Positions 37,671-46,237 of a stretch of 64,000 nucleotides of DNA are shown in pieces. Both the position numbers and the translations under genes were made by a program. The notes under the pieces were generated by a model. That model searched no databases and was not told the DNA's origin. It saw only the letters and a list, made by a program, of their open reading frames with translations. Numbering within the stretch: the stretch's first letter is position 1; each line of letters starts with the position of its first letter. This DNA comes from Flavivirga abyssicola (GTDB taxonomy: Bacteria > Bacteroidota > Bacteroidia > Flavobacteriales > Flavobacteriaceae). Location of the stretch: the NCBI RefSeq assembly GCF_030540775.2, contig NZ_CP141266.1, positions 89,501 through 153,500 of the forward strand, written 5' to 3'.

Positions 37671-38531
37671 CTAATTTACAGCTTTTAAACTTAAATCCAT
37701 GTTATGAACAGAATGTGTTAAAGCACCACACGAAATATAATTTACACCACATTCTGCATAATGTCTAATAGTGGTTTCATTTATGTTACCCGAAGACTCT
37801 GTAAGACATTTATTGCCAATCATTTTCACTGCTTTTCTGGTGTCTTCGTAATCAAAGTTATCTAGTAAAATTCTATAAATACCATCGATTTTTAATATTT
37901 CTTCAACCTCCATTAAATTTCTGGCTTCAACCATAATTTTTAAATCTTTATTGGTTTCTCTCAGATACGACTTAGTCATTTCAATGGCTTTTGTAATACC
38001 TCCTGCAAAATCAATATGATTGTCTTTAAGCATGATCATATCATATAATGCAAATCTGTGATTTTCTCCGCCACCAATAACTACTGCCCATTTTTCCAAT
38101 ACACGAATTCCTGGAGTGGTTTTACGAGTATCAAGAATTTTAGTATTAGTTCCTTTTAATAAATTAACAAACATCCTTGTTTTAGTAGCTATCGCGCTCA
38201 TACGCTGCATAGCGTTTAACACTGTTCGTTCTGCTTTCAAAATAGATTGCGAAGACCCTTCAATAAACATAACCACATCTCCATAAGTAACTTCTGTACC
38301 ATCTTCAATTCTAACATCTAATTTCAGGTTCTTATCTACATAAGCAAGTACTTTTTTAGCAAAATTAACCCCACCTATAACGCCTTTGTCTTTAACTAAA
38401 ATCTTTGCTCTACCTTTAGCATTTTCAGGAATACAAGCCAAAGAGCTATGATCACCATCGCCCACATCTTCTCTTATAGCGTTTGAAATTATTGCTTTAA
38501 CCTCTGTATCAAATTGCTCTTGTGTTATCAT
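37671..38531 (-). CDS. nadC: Nicotinate-nucleotide pyrophosphorylase (carboxylating)
   Basis: 286 aa, normal for quinolinate phosphoribosyltransferase, which makes nicotinate mononucleotide from quinolinate and PRPP in de novo NAD synthesis. Motifs include EDVGDGDHSS near the N terminus, LNAMQRMSAIAT, the signature DTRKTTPGIRVLEKWAV and MLKDNHI, and a C-terminal ESSGNI loop with SCGALTHS. It is transcribed divergently from rlmH. Confidence 0.97.
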   Translation of the reverse strand: MITQEQFDTEVKAIISNAIREDVGDGDHSSLACIPENAKGRAKILVKDKGVIGGVNFAKKVLAYVDKNLKLDVRIEDGTEVTYGDVVMFIEGSSQSILKAERTVLNAMQRMSAIATKTRMFVNLLKGTNTKILDTRKTTPGIRVLEKWAVVIGGGENHRFALYDMIMLKDNHIDFAGGITKAIEMTKSYLRETNKDLKIMVEARNLMEVEEILKIDGIYRILLDNFDYEDTRKAVKMIGNKCLTESSGNINETTIRHYAECGVNYISCGALTHSVHNMDLSLKAVN

Positions 38532-38550
38532 ATAATTAGTCAGTTTGCAA

Positions 38551-38558
38551 CAAAAATA
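38551..38558 (-). promoter_or_regulatory. -7 element of nadC
   Basis: Minus strand TATTTTTG, 20 nt before the nadC start. The -33 box is poor. Confidence 0.45.
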
Positions 38559-38646
38559 AGAAATTGATTTACTAAATTAAATTTTACATTTATGAAATTT
38601 TTATTTTTTTCATCTTAAAAATATGTTTTTCATAAATACTAAACAG

Positions 38647-38654
38647 TAATTTTG
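38647..38654 (+). promoter_or_regulatory. -7 element of rlmH
   Basis: TAATTTTG matches TAnnTTTG. It ends 5 nt before the ATG at 38660, so the transcript would be leaderless or nearly so. Confidence 0.5.
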
Positions 38655-38659
38655 CTTTT

Positions 38660-39133
38660 ATGACTATAAAACTTCTCGCCATTGGAAAGACTGATAACAA
38701 AAACCTTCAATTGCTAATTGATGAATATACAAAGCGTTTAGGTTTTTATATAAAGTTTTCGCTGGAAATCATTCCTGATATAAAACATGCTAAAAATTTA
38801 AGTAAGGAACAGCAAAAGCAAAAAGAAGGTGAACTCATTATAAATAAACTTCACACGAGTGATATTTTGATTTTATTAGATGAAAACGGTAAACAATTAG
38901 ATTCTGTTGAATTTTCCAGTTACCTACAAAAACATATGAACTCTGGTATTAAACAGCTGGTTTTGGTTATTGGCGGACCTTATGGGTTCTCACAGGATGT
39001 TTACAACAAATCAAATGGAAAAATATCACTATCTAAAATGACATTTTCCCATCAGATGGTACGTTTATTTATTATTGAACAACTATATAGAGGGTTTACT
39101 ATTTTAAAGAATGAACCTTATCATCATAGATAA
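38660..39133 (+). CDS. rlmH: 23S rRNA (pseudouridine1915-N3)-methyltransferase
   Basis: 157 aa, normal for the SPOUT enzyme that methylates the pseudouridine in helix 69 of 23S rRNA using SAM. The N terminus MTIKLLAIGKTDN, the cofactor-knot part LVIGGPYGFSQDVY, LSKMTFSHQMVRLFIIEQLYRGF and the terminal EPYHHR are diagnostic. It is a single-gene unit converging on the MmcQ/YjbR gene, with 27 nt between the stops. Confidence 0.97.
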   Translation: MTIKLLAIGKTDNKNLQLLIDEYTKRLGFYIKFSLEIIPDIKHAKNLSKEQQKQKEGELIINKLHTSDILILLDENGKQLDSVEFSSYLQKHMNSGIKQLVLVIGGPYGFSQDVYNKSNGKISLSKMTFSHQMVRLFIIEQLYRGFTILKNEPYHHR

Positions 39134-39160
39134 TATCAATTGAATTTTAAGATGAATAAC

Positions 39161-39520
39161 TTATAAATTCTCTAATTCCAACTGCTCTTTCTTAGTAAGT
39201 TTTGCCACAACTAATCGATATGAAATATCTAACCATTCGTATAATATTTTATCAGAAATTGAACCATCAACCACAACCGTGCTCCAATACTTCTTACTAA
39301 AATATGAAGGTTCTTGTAATGCATCATATTCCACACGAAGTTCTTCTATAGTTTCTGACTCGCATTTAATACTAAAACTATCGAATGTATTTATATCGGT
39401 GGCCGTAAACATCTTACCTTTTACTTTAAAGACAAGAACATGAGGCAACTTAGAAAATGGAATAGATTCGGTGACTCCTTTCTTAGACAAACAATACCAT
39501 CTATAATCTTCAATGTTCAC
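39161..39520 (-). CDS. MmcQ/YjbR family protein
   Basis: 119 aa. The family pattern is clear: the N-terminal YRWYCLSKKGVTESIPF, the central LVFKVKGKMFTATDI with SIKCESETIEELR, and PSYFSKKYWSTVVVDGSI with LYEWLDISYRLV. The fold is a CyaY-like double wing linked to DNA binding, but the biological role is unknown. It lies 23 nt after raiA on the same strand, probably in one transcript. Confidence 0.93.
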   Translation of the reverse strand: MNIEDYRWYCLSKKGVTESIPFSKLPHVLVFKVKGKMFTATDINTFDSFSIKCESETIEELRVEYDALQEPSYFSKKYWSTVVVDGSISDKILYEWLDISYRLVVAKLTKKEQLELENL

Positions 39521-39543
39521 TATATTAAATATTAAACCTTTAA

Positions 39544-39843
39544 TTAATGTGTTTTATAAACTTCTTTTCTTTTTTCCAATTGACGCTCTAGGTCTTTAAT
39601 AGTCTCCCTAACAGACACCTCAAAATTTCGTTCATTAGACGTTGCAAAAATTCGAGGTCCTGGTAAACTCAATTCTATGTTGCAAATTTTACCTGTATCA
39701 TGTTGATTTTCGTTTTGTTTAAAATGCACACTGGCACTTATTAAAAACTCATATCTGTTAAATATTTTTTTTAATTTTTCTTCTGTGAAAGCCGAAAGTG
39801 TTTCACTTACATCTACACCTACATACTGAATGTTTACTGTCAT
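39544..39843 (-). CDS. raiA: Ribosome hibernation factor, short HPF/RaiA type
   Basis: 99 aa, the short form without the long-HPF C-terminal dimerisation domain. The beta-alpha-beta-beta-beta-alpha pattern is visible: VNIQYVGVDVSETLSAFTEEKL, the KKIF helix, ASVHFKQNEN and NFEVSVRETIKDLERQLEKRK. It binds the 30S decoding region in stationary phase to silence ribosomes. It leads a two-gene unit with the MmcQ/YjbR gene. Confidence 0.93.
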   Translation of the reverse strand: MTVNIQYVGVDVSETLSAFTEEKLKKIFNRYEFLISASVHFKQNENQHDTGKICNIELSLPGPRIFATSNERNFEVSVRETIKDLERQLEKRKEVYKTH

Positions 39844-39962
39844 AATTATTTCTATTTTAATATTATAATTCTGATCTAAGATACTTGTTTTCTAAATAAT
39901 TTTTAGTAACAAAAATCATAAAAAAGTTATAAAATATTTTTACTTATAAATCAATATAGTAG

Positions 39963-39970
39963 TATTTTTG
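39963..39970 (+). promoter_or_regulatory. -7 element of the dITP/XTP pyrophosphatase gene
   Basis: TATTTTTG, 22 nt before the ATG at 39993. The -33 position holds a T run without G. Confidence 0.45.
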
Positions 39971-39992
39971 AAAACTTAAATCCATTTCATTT

Positions 39993-40565
39993 ATGCAACT
40001 TGTTTTCGCCACTAACAACCTTAACAAAATAAAAGAAGTACAAGGTTTGATTCCTGATCATATAAAATTATTAAGCTTAAATGATATTGGTTGTTTTGAA
40101 GACATCCCAGAGACTCAAAATACAATTGAAGGCAATAGTATTGAAAAGGCTAATTACGTAAAAACCCATTATGGATATGATTGTTTTGCTGATGATACAG
40201 GCTTGGAAGTAGAAGCATTAAACGGAGCACCAGGCGTTTACTCTGCTCGCTATGCTGGCGAGCAACGCGATGCTAATGACAATATGAATAAATTATTGAC
40301 TGAGTTAAACACAAAAACTAGCAGGAATGCACAATTTAAAACGGTTATAACATTACAACTTAATAATAAACAACACACCTTTACAGGCATATGTAAGGGA
40401 GAAATAACACATACTAAAAAAGGGGAGCTTGGTTTTGGCTACGACCCTATTTTTAAACCTAATGGACACCAGCTAACGTTTGCTGAAATGGACTTGACAC
40501 TTAAAAATAGTATTGGCCATCGAGGAAAAGCTATTCTTCAATTAGTAGATTTTTTAAATTCCTAA
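39993..40565 (+). CDS. rdgB: Non-canonical purine NTP pyrophosphatase, RdgB/HAM1 family
   Basis: 190 aa, normal length. It hydrolyses ITP, dITP and XTP to monophosphates, keeping deaminated purines out of nucleic acids. Motifs are the N-terminal substrate loop FATNNLNKIKE, the metal site FADDTGLEVEALNGAPGVYSARYAG, GFGYDPIF and the C-terminal SHRGKA-like signature, here IGHRGKAI. It is followed 72 nt later by the rel/spoT gene on the same strand. Confidence 0.96.
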   Translation: MQLVFATNNLNKIKEVQGLIPDHIKLLSLNDIGCFEDIPETQNTIEGNSIEKANYVKTHYGYDCFADDTGLEVEALNGAPGVYSARYAGEQRDANDNMNKLLTELNTKTSRNAQFKTVITLQLNNKQHTFTGICKGEITHTKKGELGFGYDPIFKPNGHQLTFAEMDLTLKNSIGHRGKAILQLVDFLNS

Positions 40566-40637
40566 TCCTTAAAAAATCAAGTATAAAAAACCAAAAATCA
40601 TGTTGGTGGTTAATATTCTTTATCTTACTTTTAATCC

Positions 40638-42857
40638 ATGACAGAGGAAGATATTGAAAAAGAAAATGCAGCAATTACTAAAGCCTACAAAGAATTATTA
40701 AAGGTTAGCTACACAACGCTATCTGATGATGATAAAAAACTAATACGTAAAGCTTTTGATGTTGCTATTGATGGTCATAAAGACCAACGTAGAAAATCTG
40801 GAGAAGCTTATATTTTTCATCCTTTAGCTGTAGCAAAAATAGTTGCTCAGGAAATTGGATTGGATGGCACTTCTATTGCTGCTGCCCTACTCCATGATGT
40901 TGTTGAAGATAGTCCGGATTATAGTATAAAAGACATTGAAAAACTATTTGGAAAAACAATAGCCACCATAGTAGATGGTCTCACAAAAATATCTTCTTTA
41001 AGTAAGGAAAAAGACATGAATGTGTCTTTGCAGGCAGAAAATTTCCGTAAAATGCTGCTTACACTTAATGATGATGTGCGTGTTATCATAATAAAAATTG
41101 CAGACAGGCTCCATAATATGCAAACAATGGCGTCGATGCGTCCTGACAAACAGGAAAAAATAGCCTCAGAAACTTTATATATTTATGCGCCTCTAGCACA
41201 TCGAATTGGTTTATACAACATTAAGACCGAGCTTGAAGACTTAGGATTGAAATATACCGAACCTGGTGTTTATAATGATCTTTTTGATAAAATAAAAGAA
41301 AGCAAGGAAGAACAGGATAAATATATTGAAGAATTTAGTGAGGTAATTAGGAACTCATTAAATAAAGAAAATTTTGATTATACTATAAAAGGACGACCAA
41401 AGTCTATTTTTTCAATTAGAAAAAAAATGCTCAAGCAGGGGGTCTCTTTTGATGAAGTATACGATAAGTTTGCGGTAAGAATTATTTATAAAAGTGACGA
41501 GGTTAATGAAAAGTTTTACGCCTGGAAAATATACTCCGTTGTAACAGATCATTTTAGACCTAACCCCATACGTCTTCGTGATTGGATTTCCTCTCCTAAA
41601 TCTACAGGATATGAAGCTTTGCATATTACTGTTATGGGACCTAAAGGACGTTGGGTAGAAGTTCAGATACGAAGTGAACGTATGAATGAAATTGCCGAAA
41701 AAGGCTATGCTGCTCACTATAAATACAAACAGGATAACGAGAAAGAAGATAATTTAGAAAGTTGGATTAATAAACTTCAGGAAGCTTTAGAAAACCCAGA
41801 CACAAATGCAGTAGATTTTGTTGAACAATTTAAACTCAACCTTTATTCGCAGGAAATATTTGTGTTCACACCTACCGGAGAATTAAAATCATTACCTAAA
41901 GGCGCTACATCATTAGACTTTGCCTTTAATATTCATACCGAAGTTGGTATGAGAACAAGAGGTGCCAAAGTAAATGGTAAATTAGTGCCATTGAGTCATG
42001 AATTGCAAAGTGGTGATCAGGTAGATATTTTAACCTCTGAAACAGCAAAGCCTAATGCCAACTGGTTAGACTATGCCACCACAGCTAGAGCTAGAAGCAA
42101 AATAAAATCAGCTTTAAAAGAAGATAAAAAACGTATTGGCGAAGATGGCAAAGAAATTCTTAGAAGAAAACTAAAGCAGCTAAAAATAACGCTGAATGAA
42201 GCTTCTACGAATGAGCTAGTTAACTATTTTAAACTTAAGACAAGTTTAGATTTATTTTATAGGGTTGGTATTGGTACGATTGACAATACCATGATTAAAA
42301 GCTATGCTGCTTCCAGAAGCAACGCTTTAATGAGTTTTATTAAAAATAAAATTACCAGAAAAGCAACTATAAAAAAAGAAGACTTAGAAAAAGAAGAAGT
42401 TACTGCTAAATACGATTCTTTAGTCTTCGGTAAAGAAGAGGAAAAACTAGACTATAAAATATCTAATTGCTGCAACCCAATTCCCGGAGATAAAGTTTTT
42501 GGTTTTCTAACCGTTAATGAAGGCATTAAGATTCATAAAAAAAACTGCCCCAATGCACTTAGTTTACAATCCAATTATGCTTACAGAATTATGCAAGCCA
42601 AATGGGTAGACTCTTCGCAGCAAGAGTTCTTAGCTAAAATTAAGGTTACAGGTATCGATCATATAGGATTAGTAAGTGATATCACTTCTATTATTTCAGA
42701 CAATATGCATGTGAATATGAAGAGCTTAAGTTTTGAAAGTGATGACGGCTTATTTTCGGGAAAAATCAATGTCGTTGTAAAAAATAATACCATTATAAAA
42801 AAGCTTTTAGAGAAGTTAAAAAAAATTAATGGTATAGATAAGGTTACTAGAGTGTAA
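40638..42857 (+). CDS. Bifunctional (p)ppGpp synthetase/hydrolase, Rel/SpoT family
   Basis: 739 aa long-form RSH protein that makes and degrades the stringent-response alarmone. The HD hydrolase domain (about 35-190) keeps H61 and H86-D87 with E90-D91 (LLHDVVEDS). The synthetase domain (about 235-355) has GRPKSIFSIRKKM, DKFAVRIIY, STGYEALHITV and EVQIRSERMNEIAEKGYAAHYKYK. TGS (about 402-465; IFVFTPTGELKSLPKGATSLDFAF), a zinc-finger/helical part (CCNPIPGDKVFGF) and ACT (about 665-739) follow. Both catalytic halves look intact. It is the only long RSH in the window and lies 26 nt before the fur-like gene, which also has its own -7 box. Confidence 0.96.
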   Translation: MTEEDIEKENAAITKAYKELLKVSYTTLSDDDKKLIRKAFDVAIDGHKDQRRKSGEAYIFHPLAVAKIVAQEIGLDGTSIAAALLHDVVEDSPDYSIKDIEKLFGKTIATIVDGLTKISSLSKEKDMNVSLQAENFRKMLLTLNDDVRVIIIKIADRLHNMQTMASMRPDKQEKIASETLYIYAPLAHRIGLYNIKTELEDLGLKYTEPGVYNDLFDKIKESKEEQDKYIEEFSEVIRNSLNKENFDYTIKGRPKSIFSIRKKMLKQGVSFDEVYDKFAVRIIYKSDEVNEKFYAWKIYSVVTDHFRPNPIRLRDWISSPKSTGYEALHITVMGPKGRWVEVQIRSERMNEIAEKGYAAHYKYKQDNEKEDNLESWINKLQEALENPDTNAVDFVEQFKLNLYSQEIFVFTPTGELKSLPKGATSLDFAFNIHTEVGMRTRGAKVNGKLVPLSHELQSGDQVDILTSETAKPNANWLDYATTARARSKIKSALKEDKKRIGEDGKEILRRKLKQLKITLNEASTNELVNYFKLKTSLDLFYRVGIGTIDNTMIKSYAASRSNALMSFIKNKITRKATIKKEDLEKEEVTAKYDSLVFGKEEEKLDYKISNCCNPIPGDKVFGFLTVNEGIKIHKKNCPNALSLQSNYAYRIMQAKWVDSSQQEFLAKIKVTGIDHIGLVSDITSIISDNMHVNMKSLSFESDDGLFSGKINVVVKNNTIIKKLLEKLKKINGIDKVTRV

Positions 42858-42865
42858 AAAAAGTG

Positions 42866-42873
42866 TAAATTTG
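42866..42873 (+). promoter_or_regulatory. -7 element before the fur-like gene
   Basis: TAAATTTG, 10 nt before the ATG at 42884, giving a very short leader. It lies 8 nt after the rel/spoT stop, so fur-purA may be transcribed separately from rel. Confidence 0.5.
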
Positions 42874-42883
42874 CGACGGAATT

Positions 42884-43336
42884 ATGAATGCAAAGGCAGA
42901 TACAAAAAATCAAGATATAGTAAAAAGCGTATTTACTAGCTTTTTAGAAAATAACGGGCACCGAAAAACTCCCGAACGCTACGCTATACTGCAAGAAATT
43001 TATAATAATACAGAACATTTCGATATAGAATCCTTATATCTTAGTATGAAAAACAAGAAATATCGTGTTTCTCGTGCTACACTTTACAATACTATAGAAT
43101 TACTTCTGGAATGTGGTTTGGTAAGAAAACATCAGTTTGGACAGAACCAAGCACATTATGAAAAATCATATTTCGATAGACAACACGATCATGTTATACT
43201 AACTGATACCGGGGAAGTTATAGAGTTTTGCGACCCTAGAATTCAATCTATCAAAAAAACAATCGAAGAAATCTTCGATATAGAAATTAATAACCATTCA
43301 CTCTATTTTTACGGAAATAGAAAATCAAACACTTAA
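42884..43336 (+). CDS. Fur-family transcriptional regulator
   Basis: 150 aa. A winged-helix domain (about 10-85; [38 protein letters not shown]) is followed by the dimer and metal domain with QHDHVIL and [11 protein letters not shown]. The HDH metal motif is kept, but the CxxC pairs that bind structural zinc in many Fur proteins are absent: the expected site reads ILTDTGE, and only two Cys remain in the whole protein. It may sense metal through a different site or be a Fur-like regulator with another ligand. It lies 13 nt before purA, in a likely fur-purA unit that is common in flavobacteria. Confidence 0.92.
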   Translation: MNAKADTKNQDIVKSVFTSFLENNGHRKTPERYAILQEIYNNTEHFDIESLYLSMKNKKYRVSRATLYNTIELLLECGLVRKHQFGQNQAHYEKSYFDRQHDHVILTDTGEVIEFCDPRIQSIKKTIEEIFDIEINNHSLYFYGNRKSNT

Positions 43337-43349
43337 CTAATTTTTTACA

Positions 43350-44636
43350 ATGGCAGTAGATTTACTACTAGGATTACAATGGGGAGACGAGGGCAAAGGA
43401 AAAATTGTTGACGTACTTACCTCTAACTACAATATTATTGCACGTTTTCAAGGTGGTCCCAATGCAGGGCATACTTTGGTATTTAATGGCAGAAAACATG
43501 TTTTACATACCATCCCTTCTGGCATATTCCATGACGATGCTACAAATTTAGTAGGTAATGGCGTTGTTATAGACCCTGTTATTTTTAAAGGGGAACTAGA
43601 CAAGTTAGAAGAACAACATGTAGATTATAGAAAATCCTTAGTTATTTCTCGTAAAGCACATATCATTTTACCAACGCATCGTTTGTTAGATGCTGCTAGT
43701 GAAGCATCTAAAGGAAAAGCTAAAATAGGTTCTACCCTTAAAGGTATTGGCCCGACTTACATGGACAAAACGGGTAGAAATGGTATTCGTGTTGGTGATT
43801 TAGAATTGAGAGACTGGAAAGAACGTTATAGAGCACTAGCAGATAAGCATGAATCCATGATCTCTTATTATAATGTAGACATAGAGTATGATTTAGCAGA
43901 GCTAGAAGTAGATTTTTTTAAAGCTGTAGATGTTTTAAAATCTTTAAAGTTTATAGATTCTGAAGAATATATTTATCAAGCACAAAAATCTGGGGAAACC
44001 ATACTTGCAGAAGGTGCGCAGGGATCGTTATTAGATATCGACTTTGGTACTTATCCATTTGTAACATCAAGTAATACAACAGCTGCTGGTGCTTGTACAG
44101 GATTAGGTGTATCGCCCAACCAAATTGGTGATGTATTTGGTATTTTTAAGGCCTATACAACACGAGTAGGTTCTGGTCCTTTCCCAACTGAGCTTTTTGA
44201 TAAAGATGGAGAAACTATGGCACGTGTTGGTAATGAGTTTGGTGCTACTACCGGACGCCCAAGACGTTGTGGTTGGTTAGATTTAATTGCTTTAAAATAT
44301 GCATGCCAAGTAAATGGTGTTACACAATTAATGATGATGAAAGGCGATGTACTATCTGGTTTTAAAACCTTGAAAGTATGTACGGCCTATAAATATAAAG
44401 GAGACGTTATTAAACATTTTCCTTATAATATTGAACCAGAAAATGTAGAACCAATATATACCGAGTTTAAAGGCTGGGACGAAGATTTAACAACCATGTC
44501 TGAAGCGTCTCAATTACCTCAAGCTTTAAACGATTATATTGAATTTTTAGAAAAAGAATTAGAGATTCCTATTACTATTGTTTCTGTAGGACCTGATAGA
44601 AAACAGACTATTTTTAGAGAACAGTTGGTTCACTAA
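43350..44636 (+). CDS. purA: Adenylosuccinate synthase
   Basis: 428 aa, full length. It forms adenylosuccinate from IMP, aspartate and GTP, the first committed step to AMP. The P-loop GDEGKGK (12-18), PNAGHT, the GIGPTY loop, AEGAQGSLLDIDFGTYPFVTSSNT and the aspartate loop GATTGRPRRCGWLD are all present. It is followed by a strong terminator 20 nt past the stop; that terminator is duplicated at 46805. Confidence 0.98.
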   Translation: MAVDLLLGLQWGDEGKGKIVDVLTSNYNIIARFQGGPNAGHTLVFNGRKHVLHTIPSGIFHDDATNLVGNGVVIDPVIFKGELDKLEEQHVDYRKSLVISRKAHIILPTHRLLDAASEASKGKAKIGSTLKGIGPTYMDKTGRNGIRVGDLELRDWKERYRALADKHESMISYYNVDIEYDLAELEVDFFKAVDVLKSLKFIDSEEYIYQAQKSGETILAEGAQGSLLDIDFGTYPFVTSSNTTAAGACTGLGVSPNQIGDVFGIFKAYTTRVGSGPFPTELFDKDGETMARVGNEFGATTGRPRRCGWLDLIALKYACQVNGVTQLMMMKGDVLSGFKTLKVCTAYKYKGDVIKHFPYNIEPENVEPIYTEFKGWDEDLTTMSEASQLPQALNDYIEFLEKELEIPITIVSVGPDRKQTIFREQLVH

Positions 44637-44655
44637 GTACTAGAACACATATTGA

Positions 44656-44697
44656 TATAAAAAACGCTTCAAAGTATTTTTGGAGCGTTTTTTGTTT
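44656..44697 (+). terminator. purA terminator, left copy of a 42-bp direct repeat
   Basis: Stem AAAACGCTTCA/TGGAGCGTTTT with a 9-nt loop and a T run. It matches 46805-46845 at every base except for one extra T. Confidence 0.88.
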
Positions 44698-44756
44698 ATA
44701 AACCAAAACAAATTCTTTAGAAAATTTAAAAACTATTCTTATTCCCAATTAAAACA

Positions 44757-44783
44757 AAAGACTACTTTTTTAGTAGTCTTTTT
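44757..44783 (+). terminator. Hairpin and T run just upstream of the AraC-type gene
   Basis: AAAGACTAC pairs with GTAGTCTTT around a short T-rich loop and is followed by more T. It is a second transcription barrier between purA and the AraC-type gene, 17 nt before that start codon. Confidence 0.6.
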
Positions 44784-44787
44784 CTTT

Positions 44788-44795
44788 TATATTTG
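44788..44795 (+). promoter_or_regulatory. -7 element of the AraC-type gene
   Basis: TATATTTG ends 4 nt before the ATG at 44800, so the start of transcription would fall at or next to the start codon (leaderless mRNA). Confidence 0.45.
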
Positions 44796-44799
44796 CCTT

Positions 44800-45924
44800 A
44801 TGGAGGAATTGAATTTTAATGTATATAATGTCCTTATTCTTGCAGGAATTATTCATGGTTTTATTTTCAGTTTGATTATTTTCTTAAATAAAAACCTTAA
44901 TTCAAAAACCAATTACCTTCTTGCGTTTACCATTTTATCTTTAGCTTTTAGCAACCTACAATATTGGTTTATAGATACTGGTATAATACCAAGATATAAA
45001 TACGATAATAATAGCTTATTATTTATTCCTTTTGAGTTTTTAATGCTTCCATTCTTTTTTCTTTTTGTTAAAAGCTATCTCAATAAAAAAATCAATAGAC
45101 TTGAATATATCTATCTATTTATTCCTTTTTTACTAAGTATAGTGTATTTATTAGTTAGAAACTTTCTAAATGATGATCTAGCTATTATAAAAATTTTCAA
45201 TTTAGTTGTAGAATACATTTCTATTATTTTCTCCATAACGATAATAGTTTTAGTTTTTAGACTGTTAATAATTTATCAAAAAAGCCATTCAAAATATAGC
45301 ATCCATGATGTCATCATAAAAACAAAATGGCTTAAAAGAATTTTATTTTTAGGAATTTTACTTTGTGTTTTATGGGGGATTTCACTAAGTATTTTTAAAA
45401 ACTTATTTAATGGAGGATATTATCATTTATATCCATTATGGATTGGTCTATCTATTTTAATTTATTGGATAGGTTACTCTGCTATTTTACAGAAACATTT
45501 ATATCAAGAAAGAAAAGAAATAAGAAAGAAAATTTCTAATAAATCGCATAAAAAACTACTACCAATAAACAATAAAGCAAAGTCTGCAACCTATTTAAAA
45601 ATTGATGGTTTAATAATTGACAACAAACTACATTTAGATCCATCTTTATCTTTAAAAACACTTTCCAAAAAACTTAACCTAAGTGAAGGTTATATTTCTC
45701 AACTTATAAACAAAAACTCTAATTTGAGTTTTAACGACTATATAAATTCGTTAAGAATAAACGATGCTAAAGAAATGTTGACTAATGACAATTATAAAAA
45801 TTATACCATTTTGGCTATTGGGTTGGAATCTGGATTTAATTCAAAATCTAGTTTTTATGCCGCATTTAAAAAGTTCACAGGGCAAACACCTATTGAATAT
45901 AAAAAAGGTGTCCGGAATCTTTAA
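44800..45924 (+). CDS. Membrane-bound AraC-family transcriptional regulator
   Basis: 374 aa from the ATG at 44800. An in-frame upstream start at 44680 falls inside the purA terminator and its product would lack sense. The N-terminal half (about 8-245) has about seven membrane segments (VLILAGIIHGFIFSLIIFL, LLFIPFEFLMLPFFFLFV, ILFLGILLCVLWGISLSIF, LYPLWIGLSILIYWIGYS). A basic linker is followed by a C-terminal AraC HTH domain (about 290-374; LKTLSKKLNLSEGYISQLIN and AIGLESGFNSKSSFYAAFKK with TGQTPIEY). It may couple a membrane signal to transcription. It lies with the next gene between direct repeats, suggesting later gain. Confidence 0.9.
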   Translation: MEELNFNVYNVLILAGIIHGFIFSLIIFLNKNLNSKTNYLLAFTILSLAFSNLQYWFIDTGIIPRYKYDNNSLLFIPFEFLMLPFFFLFVKSYLNKKINRLEYIYLFIPFLLSIVYLLVRNFLNDDLAIIKIFNLVVEYISIIFSITIIVLVFRLLIIYQKSHSKYSIHDVIIKTKWLKRILFLGILLCVLWGISLSIFKNLFNGGYYHLYPLWIGLSILIYWIGYSAILQKHLYQERKEIRKKISNKSHKKLLPINNKAKSATYLKIDGLIIDNKLHLDPSLSLKTLSKKLNLSEGYISQLINKNSNLSFNDYINSLRINDAKEMLTNDNYKNYTILAIGLESGFNSKSSFYAAFKKFTGQTPIEYKKGVRNL

Positions 45925-45943
45925 CTTTTTATAAAAACTGGAC

Positions 45944-45972
45944 TTTGACACCTCAAAATAGCGATACTTTTG
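45944..45972 (+). promoter_or_regulatory. Possible promoter downstream of the AraC-type gene
   Basis: TTTG at 45944-45947 and TACTTTTG at 45965-45972 with a 17-bp spacer, slightly short of optimum. It could drive a small RNA or the 175-aa gene. Confidence 0.35.
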
Positions 45973-46237
45973 CTTCTCATTAATCATAAATACAATCGAG
46001 GGCGTAATGTTTAGAATCAGTCACCTTTTATCAATTAATCAATAAGGTAGTGAATCTCATCAAAGTAATGAGTTTCTATTTTTTTAGAACATCTAAATAG
46101 CCTTAAAAATAACAAAAAAGCTGAAAAATTTAAATATCGAATTCCTAAATACAAATAGAAAACAATTTCTTTTTCCTATCAATTACTTGATATTTTATAA
46201 TATCATTTTATAGTTAAAACATAAATTATTATAAATT
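45973..46237 (+). other. Non-coding stretch with a possible small RNA
   Basis: The 313-bp gap between the AraC-type and 175-aa genes has no credible ORF. A promoter-like pair at 45944-45972 and a hairpin with T run at 46052-46083 would bound an RNA of about 105 nt. From 46090 to 46237 only AT-rich sequence is seen. Confidence 0.3.
46052..46083 (+). terminator. Terminator-like hairpin
   Basis: GAATCTCAT (46052-46060) pairs with ATGAGTTTC (46068-46076) with one mismatch, followed by TATTTTTTT. Confidence 0.5.

Noticed and set aside
44680-44799. N-terminal extension of the AraC-type protein
   Set aside because: It would begin within the purA terminator and run through a second hairpin and the -7 box.
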